Assembly (NCBI GenBank): GCA_902765215.1
Contig: CACWZA010000002.1
Coordinates: 62,001-126,000 of the forward strand
Direction of reading: 5' to 3'
DNA length: 64,000 nt
From: an uncultured bacterium
GTDB taxonomy: Bacteria > Cyanobacteriota > Vampirovibrionia > Gastranaerophilales > Gastranaerophilaceae
The notes beneath the pieces are model-generated. The model saw only the letters and a list, made by a program, of their open reading frames with translations. It searched no databases and had not been told where the DNA came from. Shown piece by piece: positions 33,860 to 41,830 of this stretch (the stretch's first letter is position 1; each line of letters starts with the position of its first letter). A program made the translations under genes and the position numbers.

Positions 33860-34405
33860 ATGGGACAAAAGGAAAGATTAAAAGGAACAAAAACAGAACA
33901 AAACCTGATGGCGGCATTTAAAGGGGAATCTGAAGCACGAAATAAGTACACTTATTTTGCTTCTCAGTCAAAAAAAGACGGATATGTTCAGATAGCAAAG
34001 ATTTTTCAGGAAACTGCGGATAATGAAAAAGAACACGCAAAACTATGGTTTAAACTGATAAATAATATTGGCACAACTGCAGAAAACCTGAAAATGGCTA
34101 TTGAAACAGAAGGTTATGAGGCAAAAGTTATGTATCCGACTTTCTCTAAAGAGGCACATGATGAGGGGTTTGAAGATATATCCAAAATGTTTGAAGAAGT
34201 AGCAGAGATAGAACAGCAACATCATGACAGGTATGCCAAACTCCTCAAAAACATAGAGGAGGATAAGGTGTTTAGTTCAGATAAACTGATTGAGTGGCGT
34301 TGTCTGAACTGCGGGTATGTTCACAAGGGTAAGACAGCGCCAAAATGCTGTCCTGCCTGCAAGCACCCACAGGAATATTTTGAGCGACACGCCAAAAATT
34401 ATTAG
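33860..34405 (+). CDS. rbr: Rubrerythrin
   Basis: Rubrerythrin reduces hydrogen peroxide in anaerobes using a diiron site. The 181-residue protein has a four-helix ferritin-like domain with ligands in FKGESEARNKY, ETADNEKEHAKLW and EVAEIEQQHHDRY, and a C-terminal rubredoxin domain with two Cys pairs (CLNCGYVHKG and CCPACKHP). Strong AAGGAGG site and short leader. It fits a strictly anaerobic or microaerophilic life. Confidence 0.95.
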   Translation: MGQKERLKGTKTEQNLMAAFKGESEARNKYTYFASQSKKDGYVQIAKIFQETADNEKEHAKLWFKLINNIGTTAENLKMAIETEGYEAKVMYPTFSKEAHDEGFEDISKMFEEVAEIEQQHHDRYAKLLKNIEEDKVFSSDKLIEWRCLNCGYVHKGKTAPKCCPACKHPQEYFERHAKNY

Positions 34406-34407
34406 TA

Positions 34408-34450
34408 AAAAGATTGTCCAATGCATCTTTGTAGCATTGGACAATCTTGA
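34408..34450. terminator. Intrinsic terminator between convergent genes
   Basis: A perfect 15-bp stem, AAGATTGTCCAATGC / GCATTGGACAATCTT. The T-run is on the minus strand (AAAAA at 34407-34411), so it mainly terminates the 34472 gene but can also block transcription from rbr. Confidence 0.88.
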
Positions 34451-34471
34451 AAATGATTAGTTTGGTTATTT

Positions 34472-34951
34472 TTATCCTTTAATTTTTGACAAAAACCAAA
34501 GGTGCATATAGTATGCGTAAAATATACCTAATATCGCTCCCCAAAATACCTGATGCGGGGTGTGTCCCAAAAGTTCTTTCAGTCTGCCGCCGATTTCCTG
34601 TATTTCGTGTTTGTAGAAATCTTCCATTATTCTGTTCAGGCATGCTGCCTGTCTGCCTGCCGCGCGTCTTACCCCTGCTGCATCATACATTACAACAAGA
34701 GCGTTAACGAGTGCTATCGCAAATTCGATAGACTGGAAACCGCATATAAGTCCTACGGATGTTGATAAACCTACAACAAATGCAGAGTGTGCGCTGGGCA
34801 TTCCCCCTGTTGTTGTGAACAGTCTGAAATCAATCTTTTTGTTAAATATCAGGTGGAGCGAAAATTTGATTGTTTGTGCAATCAACGGAACCGTCAATGC
34901 AACAAACAGCGCTTCATATCCTGTATTTACATATTGTGCTATACTCATCAA
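34472..34951 (-). CDS. YuiD/DUF212 family membrane protein (PAP2-related)
   Basis: A 159-residue integral membrane protein of the DUF212 family, related to acid phosphatase/vanadium haloperoxidase (PAP2). Conserved blocks are GGMPSAHSAFVVGL, MYDAAGVRRAAG and LKELLGHTPHQV, with four membrane segments. Members may act on lipid phosphates; the catalytic His is in PSAHSA. GAGGAG precedes the start; the second codon is also ATG. Confidence 0.88.
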   Translation of the reverse strand: MMSIAQYVNTGYEALFVALTVPLIAQTIKFSLHLIFNKKIDFRLFTTTGGMPSAHSAFVVGLSTSVGLICGFQSIEFAIALVNALVVMYDAAGVRRAAGRQAACLNRIMEDFYKHEIQEIGGRLKELLGHTPHQVFWGAILGIFYAYYMHLWFLSKIKG

Positions 34952-35143
34952 AATCTCCTCTTAAAGGTATACCTTTATATAATACATTATCCTTTGCCCT
35001 GCGGACAAATCATTAATAAATGTTTTACATTTCCCCTCTTTTTATCCAATGAGATTAAGTTTATATAAAGAGCGGGCTAATTATAAAAATACTGTGTTAG
35101 ACTAATTATGTGGGGAAATAGTAAATAGAAAGGATTTAATAAT

Positions 35144-36262
35144 ATGATACCTATTTTTGATTCAAAACGCCAATATGCTCAAATCGGCGAAGCAGCAGAA
35201 AAAGCAGTATGCGAAGTAATGAGATCAGGCTCATACATTTTGGGTGCAAATACCAAAGCATTAGAACAAGAATTGGCTGATTACATCGGTTGTAAATATA
35301 CTATCGGTTTAAACTCAGGTACTGATGCTTTGCATTTGGCATTAAGAGCATTAGATATCGGTGCGGGTGATGAAGTTATCACAACAGCATTTACTTTTGT
35401 TGCTACTGCTGAGGCAATAGGTATCGTTGGTGCAAAACCTGTTTTCGTTGATATTGATGCGGATACATTTAATATCGATCCTGCAAAAATCGAAGCAGCA
35501 ATTACACCAAATACAAAAGCAATTATTCCTGTTCATTTATACGGTCAACCTTGCGATATGGACAGAATTATGGATATTGCAAAACGCCATAACTTACATG
35601 TTATTGAAGACTGCTGTCAGGCAATCGGTTCTTCATACAAAGGTCAAAAAGTTGGTACCTTTGGTGATTTCGGATGTTACAGTTTCTATCCTACAAAGAA
35701 CCTTGGTACAATGGGCGACGGCGGTTTGTTAACTACTAACTCGGAAAGTCTTAAAGACAGAGTTATCGCTTTGAGAAATCACGGCGGTGCTGTTCGTTAT
35801 CACCACGATGAAATCGGTGTTAACTCAAGACTTGACGAAATCCAGTCTGCAATATTGAGAGTTAAACTCCCTTATATTGATGAATGGAACACAAAAAGAC
35901 GTGAAAGAGCATCAATCTATAATGAATTGTTTGCAGGTTGTGAAGATATTATCACTCCTAAGGAACTTGATAACACTTATTGTGTTTATCACCAATACAC
36001 TGTTAAAGTTCCTAACAGAGATGAAATCTTTGACAAGTTACACGATGCAGGTATAGGTGCAATGTTATATTATCCTATCCCTCTTCACTTACAAAAGGTT
36101 AATGCTCATTTAGGACAAGGTAAGGGTTCTTTACCGATTACCGAAAAGAACACGGAAATCGTTATGTCATTACCGATGTTCCCTGAATTAACAAGAGAAG
36201 AACAAGAAACTATTGCAAGCACTTTAATCAAGTTTGTTGAAGAAAGCAAAGCACTTGTATAG
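35144..36262 (+). CDS. DegT/DnrJ/EryC1/StrS sugar aminotransferase
   Basis: A 372-residue PLP-dependent aminotransferase acting on nucleotide sugars. The Schiff-base Lys is in FYPTKNLG, the phosphate-binding block is NSGTDALHLAL, and the Asp that contacts the pyridine N is in HVIEDCCQAIGS, followed by the family HYxxKxP-like VYHQYTVKVP. An AAAGGA site precedes the ATG. Codon use is high-expression-like. Closest functional types are WbpE- or FdtB-like enzymes making 3-amino sugars, but the product is uncertain since no partner genes are near. Confidence 0.9.
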   Translation: MIPIFDSKRQYAQIGEAAEKAVCEVMRSGSYILGANTKALEQELADYIGCKYTIGLNSGTDALHLALRALDIGAGDEVITTAFTFVATAEAIGIVGAKPVFVDIDADTFNIDPAKIEAAITPNTKAIIPVHLYGQPCDMDRIMDIAKRHNLHVIEDCCQAIGSSYKGQKVGTFGDFGCYSFYPTKNLGTMGDGGLLTTNSESLKDRVIALRNHGGAVRYHHDEIGVNSRLDEIQSAILRVKLPYIDEWNTKRRERASIYNELFAGCEDIITPKELDNTYCVYHQYTVKVPNRDEIFDKLHDAGIGAMLYYPIPLHLQKVNAHLGQGKGSLPITEKNTEIVMSLPMFPELTREEQETIASTLIKFVEESKALV

Positions 36263-36278
36263 TTGAAAATTAACATAT

Positions 36279-36311
36279 AAAAAAGGGTGGTAATTTTACC
36301 ACCCTTTTTTT
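36279..36311. terminator. Bidirectional intrinsic terminator
   Basis: Stem GGGTGGTAA / TTACCACCC with A-run and T-run, between the aminotransferase (+) and the 36310 gene (-). Confidence 0.9.
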
Positions 36312-36789
36312 ATATGCGTTTGCTTTCTCCAAAAAGCATATCAATTATTTTTTTTAAGGTTGTAGGGTTGTTAGTTTCGTTTTCTTTCTTTGCTTTTTTT
36401 ATGTATTCAAGATGTTTGTTTTTGGTGTTTATCTCTTTTTGTATATCGTCTTCTATTGTTTGAAGCGAGAGTTGGTCAATCTTTTTTGAAAATACATCAT
36501 CCAGCAAGTCTTTTGTATTCAGCGTAGACTCTGTATGCTGCCATATTTTGCCTTTTTCCAGCTGAAGGTCAAAAGTAAGTCTGTGACAATACTCTTTTCT
36601 TTCAAATAATGCTGATTCTCTTTTTGTTTTTACTTTATAAGATACAATTGCATTCGGATATTTTGCATCAATATCCTTTTTTAATTGCGAGTCCATAAAA
36701 GTTTGTAATGTTTTTCTTCCCCATTTTTCAGGATTTTTATATCTCATCCCAAAATTAGTGTTGTTGTATTGAGTGTTTATAGTGTTCAT
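36310..36789 (-). CDS. Accessory protein of unknown function
   Basis: A 159-residue basic protein with no signal peptide or membrane segment. It begins MNTINTQYNNTNFGMRYK, an Asn-rich leader with an NFG core that recalls the leaders of other accessory proteins in this window. A helical, Lys-rich C-terminus follows. A GAGGG site precedes the ATG. It lies next to the pseudokinase-like gene on the same strand. No domain recognised. Confidence 0.6.
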   Translation of the reverse strand: MNTINTQYNNTNFGMRYKNPEKWGRKTLQTFMDSQLKKDIDAKYPNAIVSYKVKTKRESALFERKEYCHRLTFDLQLEKGKIWQHTESTLNTKDLLDDVFSKKIDQLSLQTIEDDIQKEINTKNKHLEYIKKAKKENETNNPTTLKKIIDMLFGESKRI

Positions 36790-36864
36790 TTATTTCCCTC
36801 TTAATGTGTCTGTTTATAAAACGCACGTAAAAAAATATTTTGCCGTCTGATTAGAAAATGTAAA

Positions 36865-37869
36865 TTACAATAAGTCTATCAGTTCCTGCAAACTTTCTTG
36901 TCGTTTGCGTTCCAGTTCCGATTTTTCTCTGTACAAATCTATCCCCTTTTGCATTTTATCTCTGTGAGGAGTTTTCGGGTTTTTAATTTTTGCTTCAAGT
37001 TGTGATATAACCTGTTCTTTTTCTTTTTCGGTATTACGGTTAAATATCTGTTTGTAATATCTCGAAACCAGTTTGTCGTCTGTGAAAAACTTGCTTTTAA
37101 CAAATCCGCCGACATCATACATTTTTTTGTGTAAAAGCGGGTTATGGTCGGGATCTTTATATCTCAAACCGAGTATTTCTCTTACCCTGAGCGGTGAAGT
37201 CGTTTTTGTAATATTGTAATCAGCATACTCAGTAATTGAATATCCGGCATGGAGATCTGATAAATAGTGTTTTGTGAACTGGGTTTTATCGAGCGGATGT
37301 CCTGCTCTGTAAGACATATATATCCACATATTCGGTTCTGCCCAAATGCCGTGCTGATAACCATAATCACCTGTTTCTGAGAGGTTTCTGTATACATGAA
37401 AGGCTTTATCATGCATAATTTTTTTGCCGTTTTCATCACTTACCCCCAGTTTGTACACATCCTTAAATCCCCCATAGTCAACATATTCAAGGTTTGCTCT
37501 GTATCCGTCAGGGAGTATGCCTTTTAAATTTTCGTGGAGCATTTTGTTTGCTTCTATCCCTTTGCAGTCAAGGATATTATCAATACAAAACTTGTCATCA
37601 TGTGCCAAATCAACCATGTTTTCATCGTGTATTGTTCTGATGAATTTTGCCGTATCAGCCAGTACCTTTTGAAAAGCGGTCACTTTCTCTGCTCTTTCGG
37701 ACGGTTTGAATAGCTCTATTATTTCAGCAGGCAAATTCCCCACGGTTGCGTTTGTTGTCTGTGGAACAAATTTGCCGTAGGTCTTATACTGCACTCCCTG
37801 ACGAAAAAGTTTTCTTAATCGTGTGGGATAGCAGTTATTATGTTCTGCTAAATTTACACGCGTGAGCAT
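36865..37869 (-). CDS. Degenerate protein-kinase-like accessory protein
   Basis: A 334-residue protein. Residues 133-141 (GGFKDVYKL) look like a kinase glycine-rich loop, 153-161 (HDKAFHVYR) like the beta-3 strand, with His where Lys is expected, 178-192 like the hinge (PNMWIYMSYRAGHPL), and 201-210 (HYLSDLHAGY) like the catalytic loop with its Asp205 but Tyr in place of Asn. So it resembles a kinase or aminoglycoside-phosphotransferase fold with lost residues, a likely pseudokinase. The C-terminus is a charged coiled coil. No Shine-Dalgarno; a CATTAT box is six bases before ATG. The homology is my inference. Confidence 0.6.
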   Translation of the reverse strand: MLTRVNLAEHNNCYPTRLRKLFRQGVQYKTYGKFVPQTTNATVGNLPAEIIELFKPSERAEKVTAFQKVLADTAKFIRTIHDENMVDLAHDDKFCIDNILDCKGIEANKMLHENLKGILPDGYRANLEYVDYGGFKDVYKLGVSDENGKKIMHDKAFHVYRNLSETGDYGYQHGIWAEPNMWIYMSYRAGHPLDKTQFTKHYLSDLHAGYSITEYADYNITKTTSPLRVREILGLRYKDPDHNPLLHKKMYDVGGFVKSKFFTDDKLVSRYYKQIFNRNTEKEKEQVISQLEAKIKNPKTPHRDKMQKGIDLYREKSELERKRQESLQELIDLL

Positions 37870-37875
37870 ATCTAT

Positions 37876-37913
37876 ATAATGCTTGGGAAAAATAAATTTG
37901 CTAAAGGGGGGGG
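37876..37913 (-). promoter_or_regulatory. Promoter-like region with C8/G8 homopolymer
   Basis: On the minus strand the -10-like CATTAT (37876-37881) ends six bases before the ATG of the kinase-like gene. A run of eight C (37906-37913) lies at about the -35 position upstream. Confidence 0.4.
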
Positions 37914-37975
37914 TAAATATTTAATGGGTAAATATTTAAGGGGTAAATATATAAAATACTCCTCGCTCTAACCCT
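37906..37975. repeat. Three 15-bp tandem repeats and degenerate GGGGTAAAT element
   Basis: GGGTAAATAT occurs at 37911, 37926 and 37941, an exact 15-base period. The third copy runs into ATAAAATACTCCTCGCTCT, the interior of the short element seen at 52259 and 56608. Confidence 0.75.
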
Positions 37976-38018
37976 AATTTATGCTATAATAGTTCTGTCA
38001 GATTATAAGGAGAAAATT

Positions 38019-38297
38019 ATGAAAGTTAGAGCAAGTCATATTTTGGTTAAGACAGAAGATGAAGTTAATGAATTAATTGCAAAATTGAATGCAGGTGCAG
38101 ATTTTGCTGAATTGGCACAGGAATGTTCATTATGCCCGTCAGGCAGACAAGGCGGAGATTTAGGTTTCTTTGGTAAAGGTATGATGGTTAAACCTTTCGA
38201 AGATGCTGCTTTTTCTCTTGAAGTGGGTGAAGTGTCTGATCCTGTTGAAACTCAATTCGGTTGGCACTTGATTAAATTAACAGGCAAGCAAGACTAA
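38019..38297 (+). CDS. Single-domain parvulin-type peptidyl-prolyl isomerase
   Basis: A 92-residue PpiC-type rotamase, consisting of the parvulin domain only, as in Escherichia coli PpiC. Signatures: [31 protein letters not shown] and [10 protein letters not shown]. No signal peptide, so cytosolic. AAGGAG precedes the ATG. The stop overlaps the next start by one base (TAATG), coupling it to the M24 peptidase. Confidence 0.93.
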   Translation: MKVRASHILVKTEDEVNELIAKLNAGADFAELAQECSLCPSGRQGGDLGFFGKGMMVKPFEDAAFSLEVGEVSDPVETQFGWHLIKLTGKQD

Positions 38298-39865
38298 TGG
38301 ATTTAAAAAAATCAGGTATCGATTATTTGTTGGTTAATACAACAAATCAGTTTTTGTTGGAATATTCTCCGATTGAAGAAAACTCTTGTCATAAATTAAC
38401 AGGGTTTACGGGTGATACGGGGGATTCGTTGTTATGCCCGAACGGGAAAGCAAAACTGTTTGTTGATGGCAGATACCACACTCAGGCAGATCAGGAGGTT
38501 GACCACACAAAGGTGGAAGTCGTTAAACTGGGGCTTGGTGAAAAACAAGACGATGCTATTTGCTTGAGTATCAAACCTGATTCGGTTTTGGGTGTTGTTA
38601 CAAAAAAAGTTTCCCAAAAACGGCTTGAGTATCTGAAAACTATGCTTGCGGAAACCAATGTCACCATTAAACCGCTGAGTGAGGATTCGTTTGATACCCC
38701 TTACGATAAGCAGGGGCAAAAAGCGGAGGTTATATCCGAAGAATTGACAGGAGCAGGGTTTGAGGAAAAAATTAAAAAACTTGAAAAACCTGCACTCTTT
38801 ACAAATTCGGAAGAGATTACCTATCTTACAAATTTGCGTAATTTTGAGCAAAATTGTGCAGTAAAAATTGACGGAAAACTGCTTTTGCTCAAAGATAAAA
38901 ATATTCTGTTTACGGATACAGAAATTTCAAATCCATCAGGGTTTGAGGTTATGCCGTTATCATCCTTTGACGGTTATATTAAAGAGATAAATGACGGGGT
39001 AAGAGTAGATAAATCGACTATAAATGCTTATGATTACTCACTTTTAAGAAACCCAATCCCTGAAAAGTCGCCTGTTAAAATGATGAAATCGGTTAAAAAT
39101 AAGGCAGAATTAGAACATTTGAAATATTGTTTTGAAATGACGAATAAGGCACTTTTTGAAACAAGAAAATTTATTCAGGAAAATGAAAATATATCGGAAT
39201 ATGATATAGATAAAGAGTTAACAAAAAATTTCAAAAAATTCGGTGCAAAATCTCAAAGTTTTACCTCAATAGTTGCCCGTAATCAAAATTCAGCGCTTGC
39301 TCACTATATGAAATCGTCAAAAGACGAAATTGTGAAAGACGGTGATTTGGTATTGATTGACTGCGGTGCGTATTATGAGGGCGGACTTGCTACTGATATT
39401 ACTAGGGTTTTTGTTAAAGGTAACCCTTCAGAGTTGCATAAAAAGGTTTATACAACAGTATTAAAAATGTTTCTCAACGCGTTTAATTATCAGGTGATTG
39501 AGGGTGTTACGACAGGGTTTGAAATAGATGCGTTAACCCGTGAATATCTTGAAAGTAACAAAGTTGACGGGTTCGTTTTTTCTCACGGATTAGGTCACGG
39601 GCTAGGTGTTTGTGTTCATGAAGCACCGCCAAATCTGAGCAAAAATGAAATCGCAAAAACTCCGATTCACAATAACATGTGTTTTACAATTGAACCGGGG
39701 TTGTATTCGGAGAAACATTTTGGAGTTCGTCTTGAAAACTCTTGTTATCTGGAAAACGGGATTATAAAATCGTTTTCAAATATGTGTTATGAAAAGAAGC
39801 TGATTGATTTTTCAATGCTGACTGATGATGAAAAAGAATGGCTTTCGCAATTTGAGGTGTTATAA
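38297..39865 (+). CDS. Xaa-Pro aminopeptidase (M24 family)
   Basis: A 522-residue creatinase-like N-terminal domain plus M24 peptidase domain. Metal ligands are Asp in LIDCGAYYEG, Asp in ATDITRVF, His in GHGLGVCVHE, Glu in TIEPGLY and Glu in RLENSCY. It should remove N-terminal residues before proline. The N-terminal domain is shorter than in Escherichia coli PepP. One-base overlap with the parvulin gene; the pairing of a proline isomerase and a proline peptidase is suggestive. Confidence 0.9.
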   Translation: MDLKKSGIDYLLVNTTNQFLLEYSPIEENSCHKLTGFTGDTGDSLLCPNGKAKLFVDGRYHTQADQEVDHTKVEVVKLGLGEKQDDAICLSIKPDSVLGVVTKKVSQKRLEYLKTMLAETNVTIKPLSEDSFDTPYDKQGQKAEVISEELTGAGFEEKIKKLEKPALFTNSEEITYLTNLRNFEQNCAVKIDGKLLLLKDKNILFTDTEISNPSGFEVMPLSSFDGYIKEINDGVRVDKSTINAYDYSLLRNPIPEKSPVKMMKSVKNKAELEHLKYCFEMTNKALFETRKFIQENENISEYDIDKELTKNFKKFGAKSQSFTSIVARNQNSALAHYMKSSKDEIVKDGDLVLIDCGAYYEGGLATDITRVFVKGNPSELHKKVYTTVLKMFLNAFNYQVIEGVTTGFEIDALTREYLESNKVDGFVFSHGLGHGLGVCVHEAPPNLSKNEIAKTPIHNNMCFTIEPGLYSEKHFGVRLENSCYLENGIIKSFSNMCYEKKLIDFSMLTDDEKEWLSQFEVL

Positions 39866-40618
39866 GTGGAAATTACGGCGATAAATAACAGTTTGGTAAA
39901 AGAAACGGTTAAACTTCAGCAAAAGAAGTACAGAACAGAAACAGGAAAATTTTTGCTTGAAGGTTACAAATCTGTATACGAGGCAATGAACTCGGGAATA
40001 GAGGTTGAACATGTTTTCGTTTTGTCGGGAAAATCTGACAAATATAGTTTTATAAAGAGTGAATTGATAAAAACGAACGAAGCCGTGCTTAAAAAGATTT
40101 CCACAACAGATTCCGCTCCGGAGGTTGTTGCCGTTGCAATTCAACCGAAGGCAGATTATAAAAAACTCAAAACATCAAAGAGGGTTGTACTGCTCGAAAA
40201 TATATCAGATGCGGGGAATTTAGGCACAATCATAAGAAGTGCCGTTGCGTTTAAGATTGATGCAATAGTGCTCTACGGGGATACGGTTGATTTGTATAAT
40301 CCAAAATGTGTGCGTTCTGCAGTAGGAAATCTTTGGAAAACAAATATTGTTCAGCTGAAAACAATTTCTGAACTTAGTGAATATTTTTCAGATTTTGAAA
40401 GGGTGGCTACTCTGCCAAAAACGGAAAATTCTGTCTGGTTTAAAGACTGGACACCTTCCAGTAAAACTCTTATGATGTTTGGTTCTGAGGCAGACGGTTT
40501 GAGTGATGAATTAAAGAAATTTGCAACAAAAAATCTGACTATTGAAATGTCCGAGAATGTAGAATCTCTGAATTTGAGTGTGTCAGCAGGTGTTGTTATG
40601 TATAAAATGATGGGATAG
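39866..40618 (+). CDS. TrmH/SpoU family RNA 2'-O-ribose methyltransferase
   Basis: A 250-residue SPOUT methyltransferase with an N-terminal substrate-binding domain (residues 1-90) and the knotted C-terminal domain. Motifs: 1, SDAGNLGTIIRSAVAF; 2, FGSEADGLSDEL; 3, ESLNLSVSAGVVMYKM. Like RlmB or TsnR-type enzymes, it modifies a ribose of rRNA or tRNA, but the target cannot be read from sequence. Start is GTG directly after the preceding stop. Confidence 0.92.
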   Translation: MEITAINNSLVKETVKLQQKKYRTETGKFLLEGYKSVYEAMNSGIEVEHVFVLSGKSDKYSFIKSELIKTNEAVLKKISTTDSAPEVVAVAIQPKADYKKLKTSKRVVLLENISDAGNLGTIIRSAVAFKIDAIVLYGDTVDLYNPKCVRSAVGNLWKTNIVQLKTISELSEYFSDFERVATLPKTENSVWFKDWTPSSKTLMMFGSEADGLSDELKKFATKNLTIEMSENVESLNLSVSAGVVMYKMMG

Positions 40619-40645
40619 AGATAGGTAAGGATAAGTTTTTCGGGG

Positions 40646-41725
40646 ATGAGATTAAAGAGTCTAAAACTTAATAATTACAGGAATTGTCGTGATATTTCCA
40701 TGGACTTAGATTATGACAAGATTATAATTATTGGTAAAAATGCACAAGGGAAAACAAATATCCTTGAAAGTATTTATTACTTGTCCTCATTAAAATCGCC
40801 CCGAACTTCAAATATAAAAGATTTTGTGAAATTCGGGGAATCAGATTTTAAAGTATCGGGGGAACTTTTTAAGTCAGATACGGATATTTCACTCGAAGTT
40901 GAATATAATCTTGATAAGCCTAAAACGGTAAAATTAAACGGGTTAAAAACAACTCCAAAAAATTATAAATCTGTTTTTAATACTGTTCTTTTTTCAACAC
41001 AGGATTTGCTTTTGCTGAGAGGGACTCCGCAGGACAGACGCGACTGGCTCGACAGCGCCATCGCTCAGATTTATCCGACGCATGACGAGCGTCTGACAAA
41101 GTATTCAAAAATACGAGTTCAGAAAAATAACCTTTTAAAATCAGAGGAAACAGATAATTCTTTATTGGATGTTTTTAATGAGCAGTTGGTTATTACGGGC
41201 TCAAACATAATCTATACAAGGCAGAAATTTTTGTCAGAACTGAAAAAGTTTGCTATTGATAAATACTCGGGTATTTCATCAAGCGAGAAATTTTCTTTTG
41301 AATACAGTTTCCCTCATTTTGAATTAGAGGATATTGCTCAGGCATTGAGGGAGGAACTTTCTGAACGCAGGGCGGAAGAACTTGCCCGCCGTCAGGCATG
41401 TGTTGGCCCGCACAGGGATGATATTTTCTTTTATCTTGACGGAAGTGATGCAACAAAATTTGCTTCCCAAGGTCAGCACAGGACGGTTGTCCTTGCTCTG
41501 AAACTGGCGGAAATTGATTTAATCACTCAGAAAAAAGGGTACAGCCCTGTTTTATTGCTTGATGATGTCTTGGCTGAACTGGACGATTTAAGACAAAACT
41601 ATCTTTTGAAATCAATCGCAAGCACAACTCAAACAATAATCACTTCTGTTGATACACTTTTGTTTGAGCAGGATTTCTTAAGAAATGTAAAGATATACAA
41701 TATCTCAAACGGCGAAATAGTCTAA
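40646..41725 (+). CDS. recF: DNA replication and repair protein RecF
   Basis: RecF loads RecA at single-strand gaps. The 359-residue SMC-like ATPase has Walker A GKNAQGKTN, signature motif FASQGQHRTVVLALKLAEID and Walker B LLLDDVLAELD. GGGG lies just before the start ATG. It is not next to dnaN or gyrB, unlike the classical arrangement. Confidence 0.95.
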   Translation: MRLKSLKLNNYRNCRDISMDLDYDKIIIIGKNAQGKTNILESIYYLSSLKSPRTSNIKDFVKFGESDFKVSGELFKSDTDISLEVEYNLDKPKTVKLNGLKTTPKNYKSVFNTVLFSTQDLLLLRGTPQDRRDWLDSAIAQIYPTHDERLTKYSKIRVQKNNLLKSEETDNSLLDVFNEQLVITGSNIIYTRQKFLSELKKFAIDKYSGISSSEKFSFEYSFPHFELEDIAQALREELSERRAEELARRQACVGPHRDDIFFYLDGSDATKFASQGQHRTVVLALKLAEIDLITQKKGYSPVLLLDDVLAELDDLRQNYLLKSIASTTQTIITSVDTLLFEQDFLRNVKIYNISNGEIV

Positions 41726-41830
41726 AAACAGGTATTTTTTAATAGCAATATGTTAAATAATGTATATTTTTGCCCTCTTTGGGTGATTATGGTAAACTAA
41801 TTAATATAATAGATTTGGGGAAGAGAGTCA

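Noticed and set aside
37906-37950. CRISPR-like array
   Set aside because: Repeats are only 15 bases in direct tandem without spacers, and no cas gene is present.
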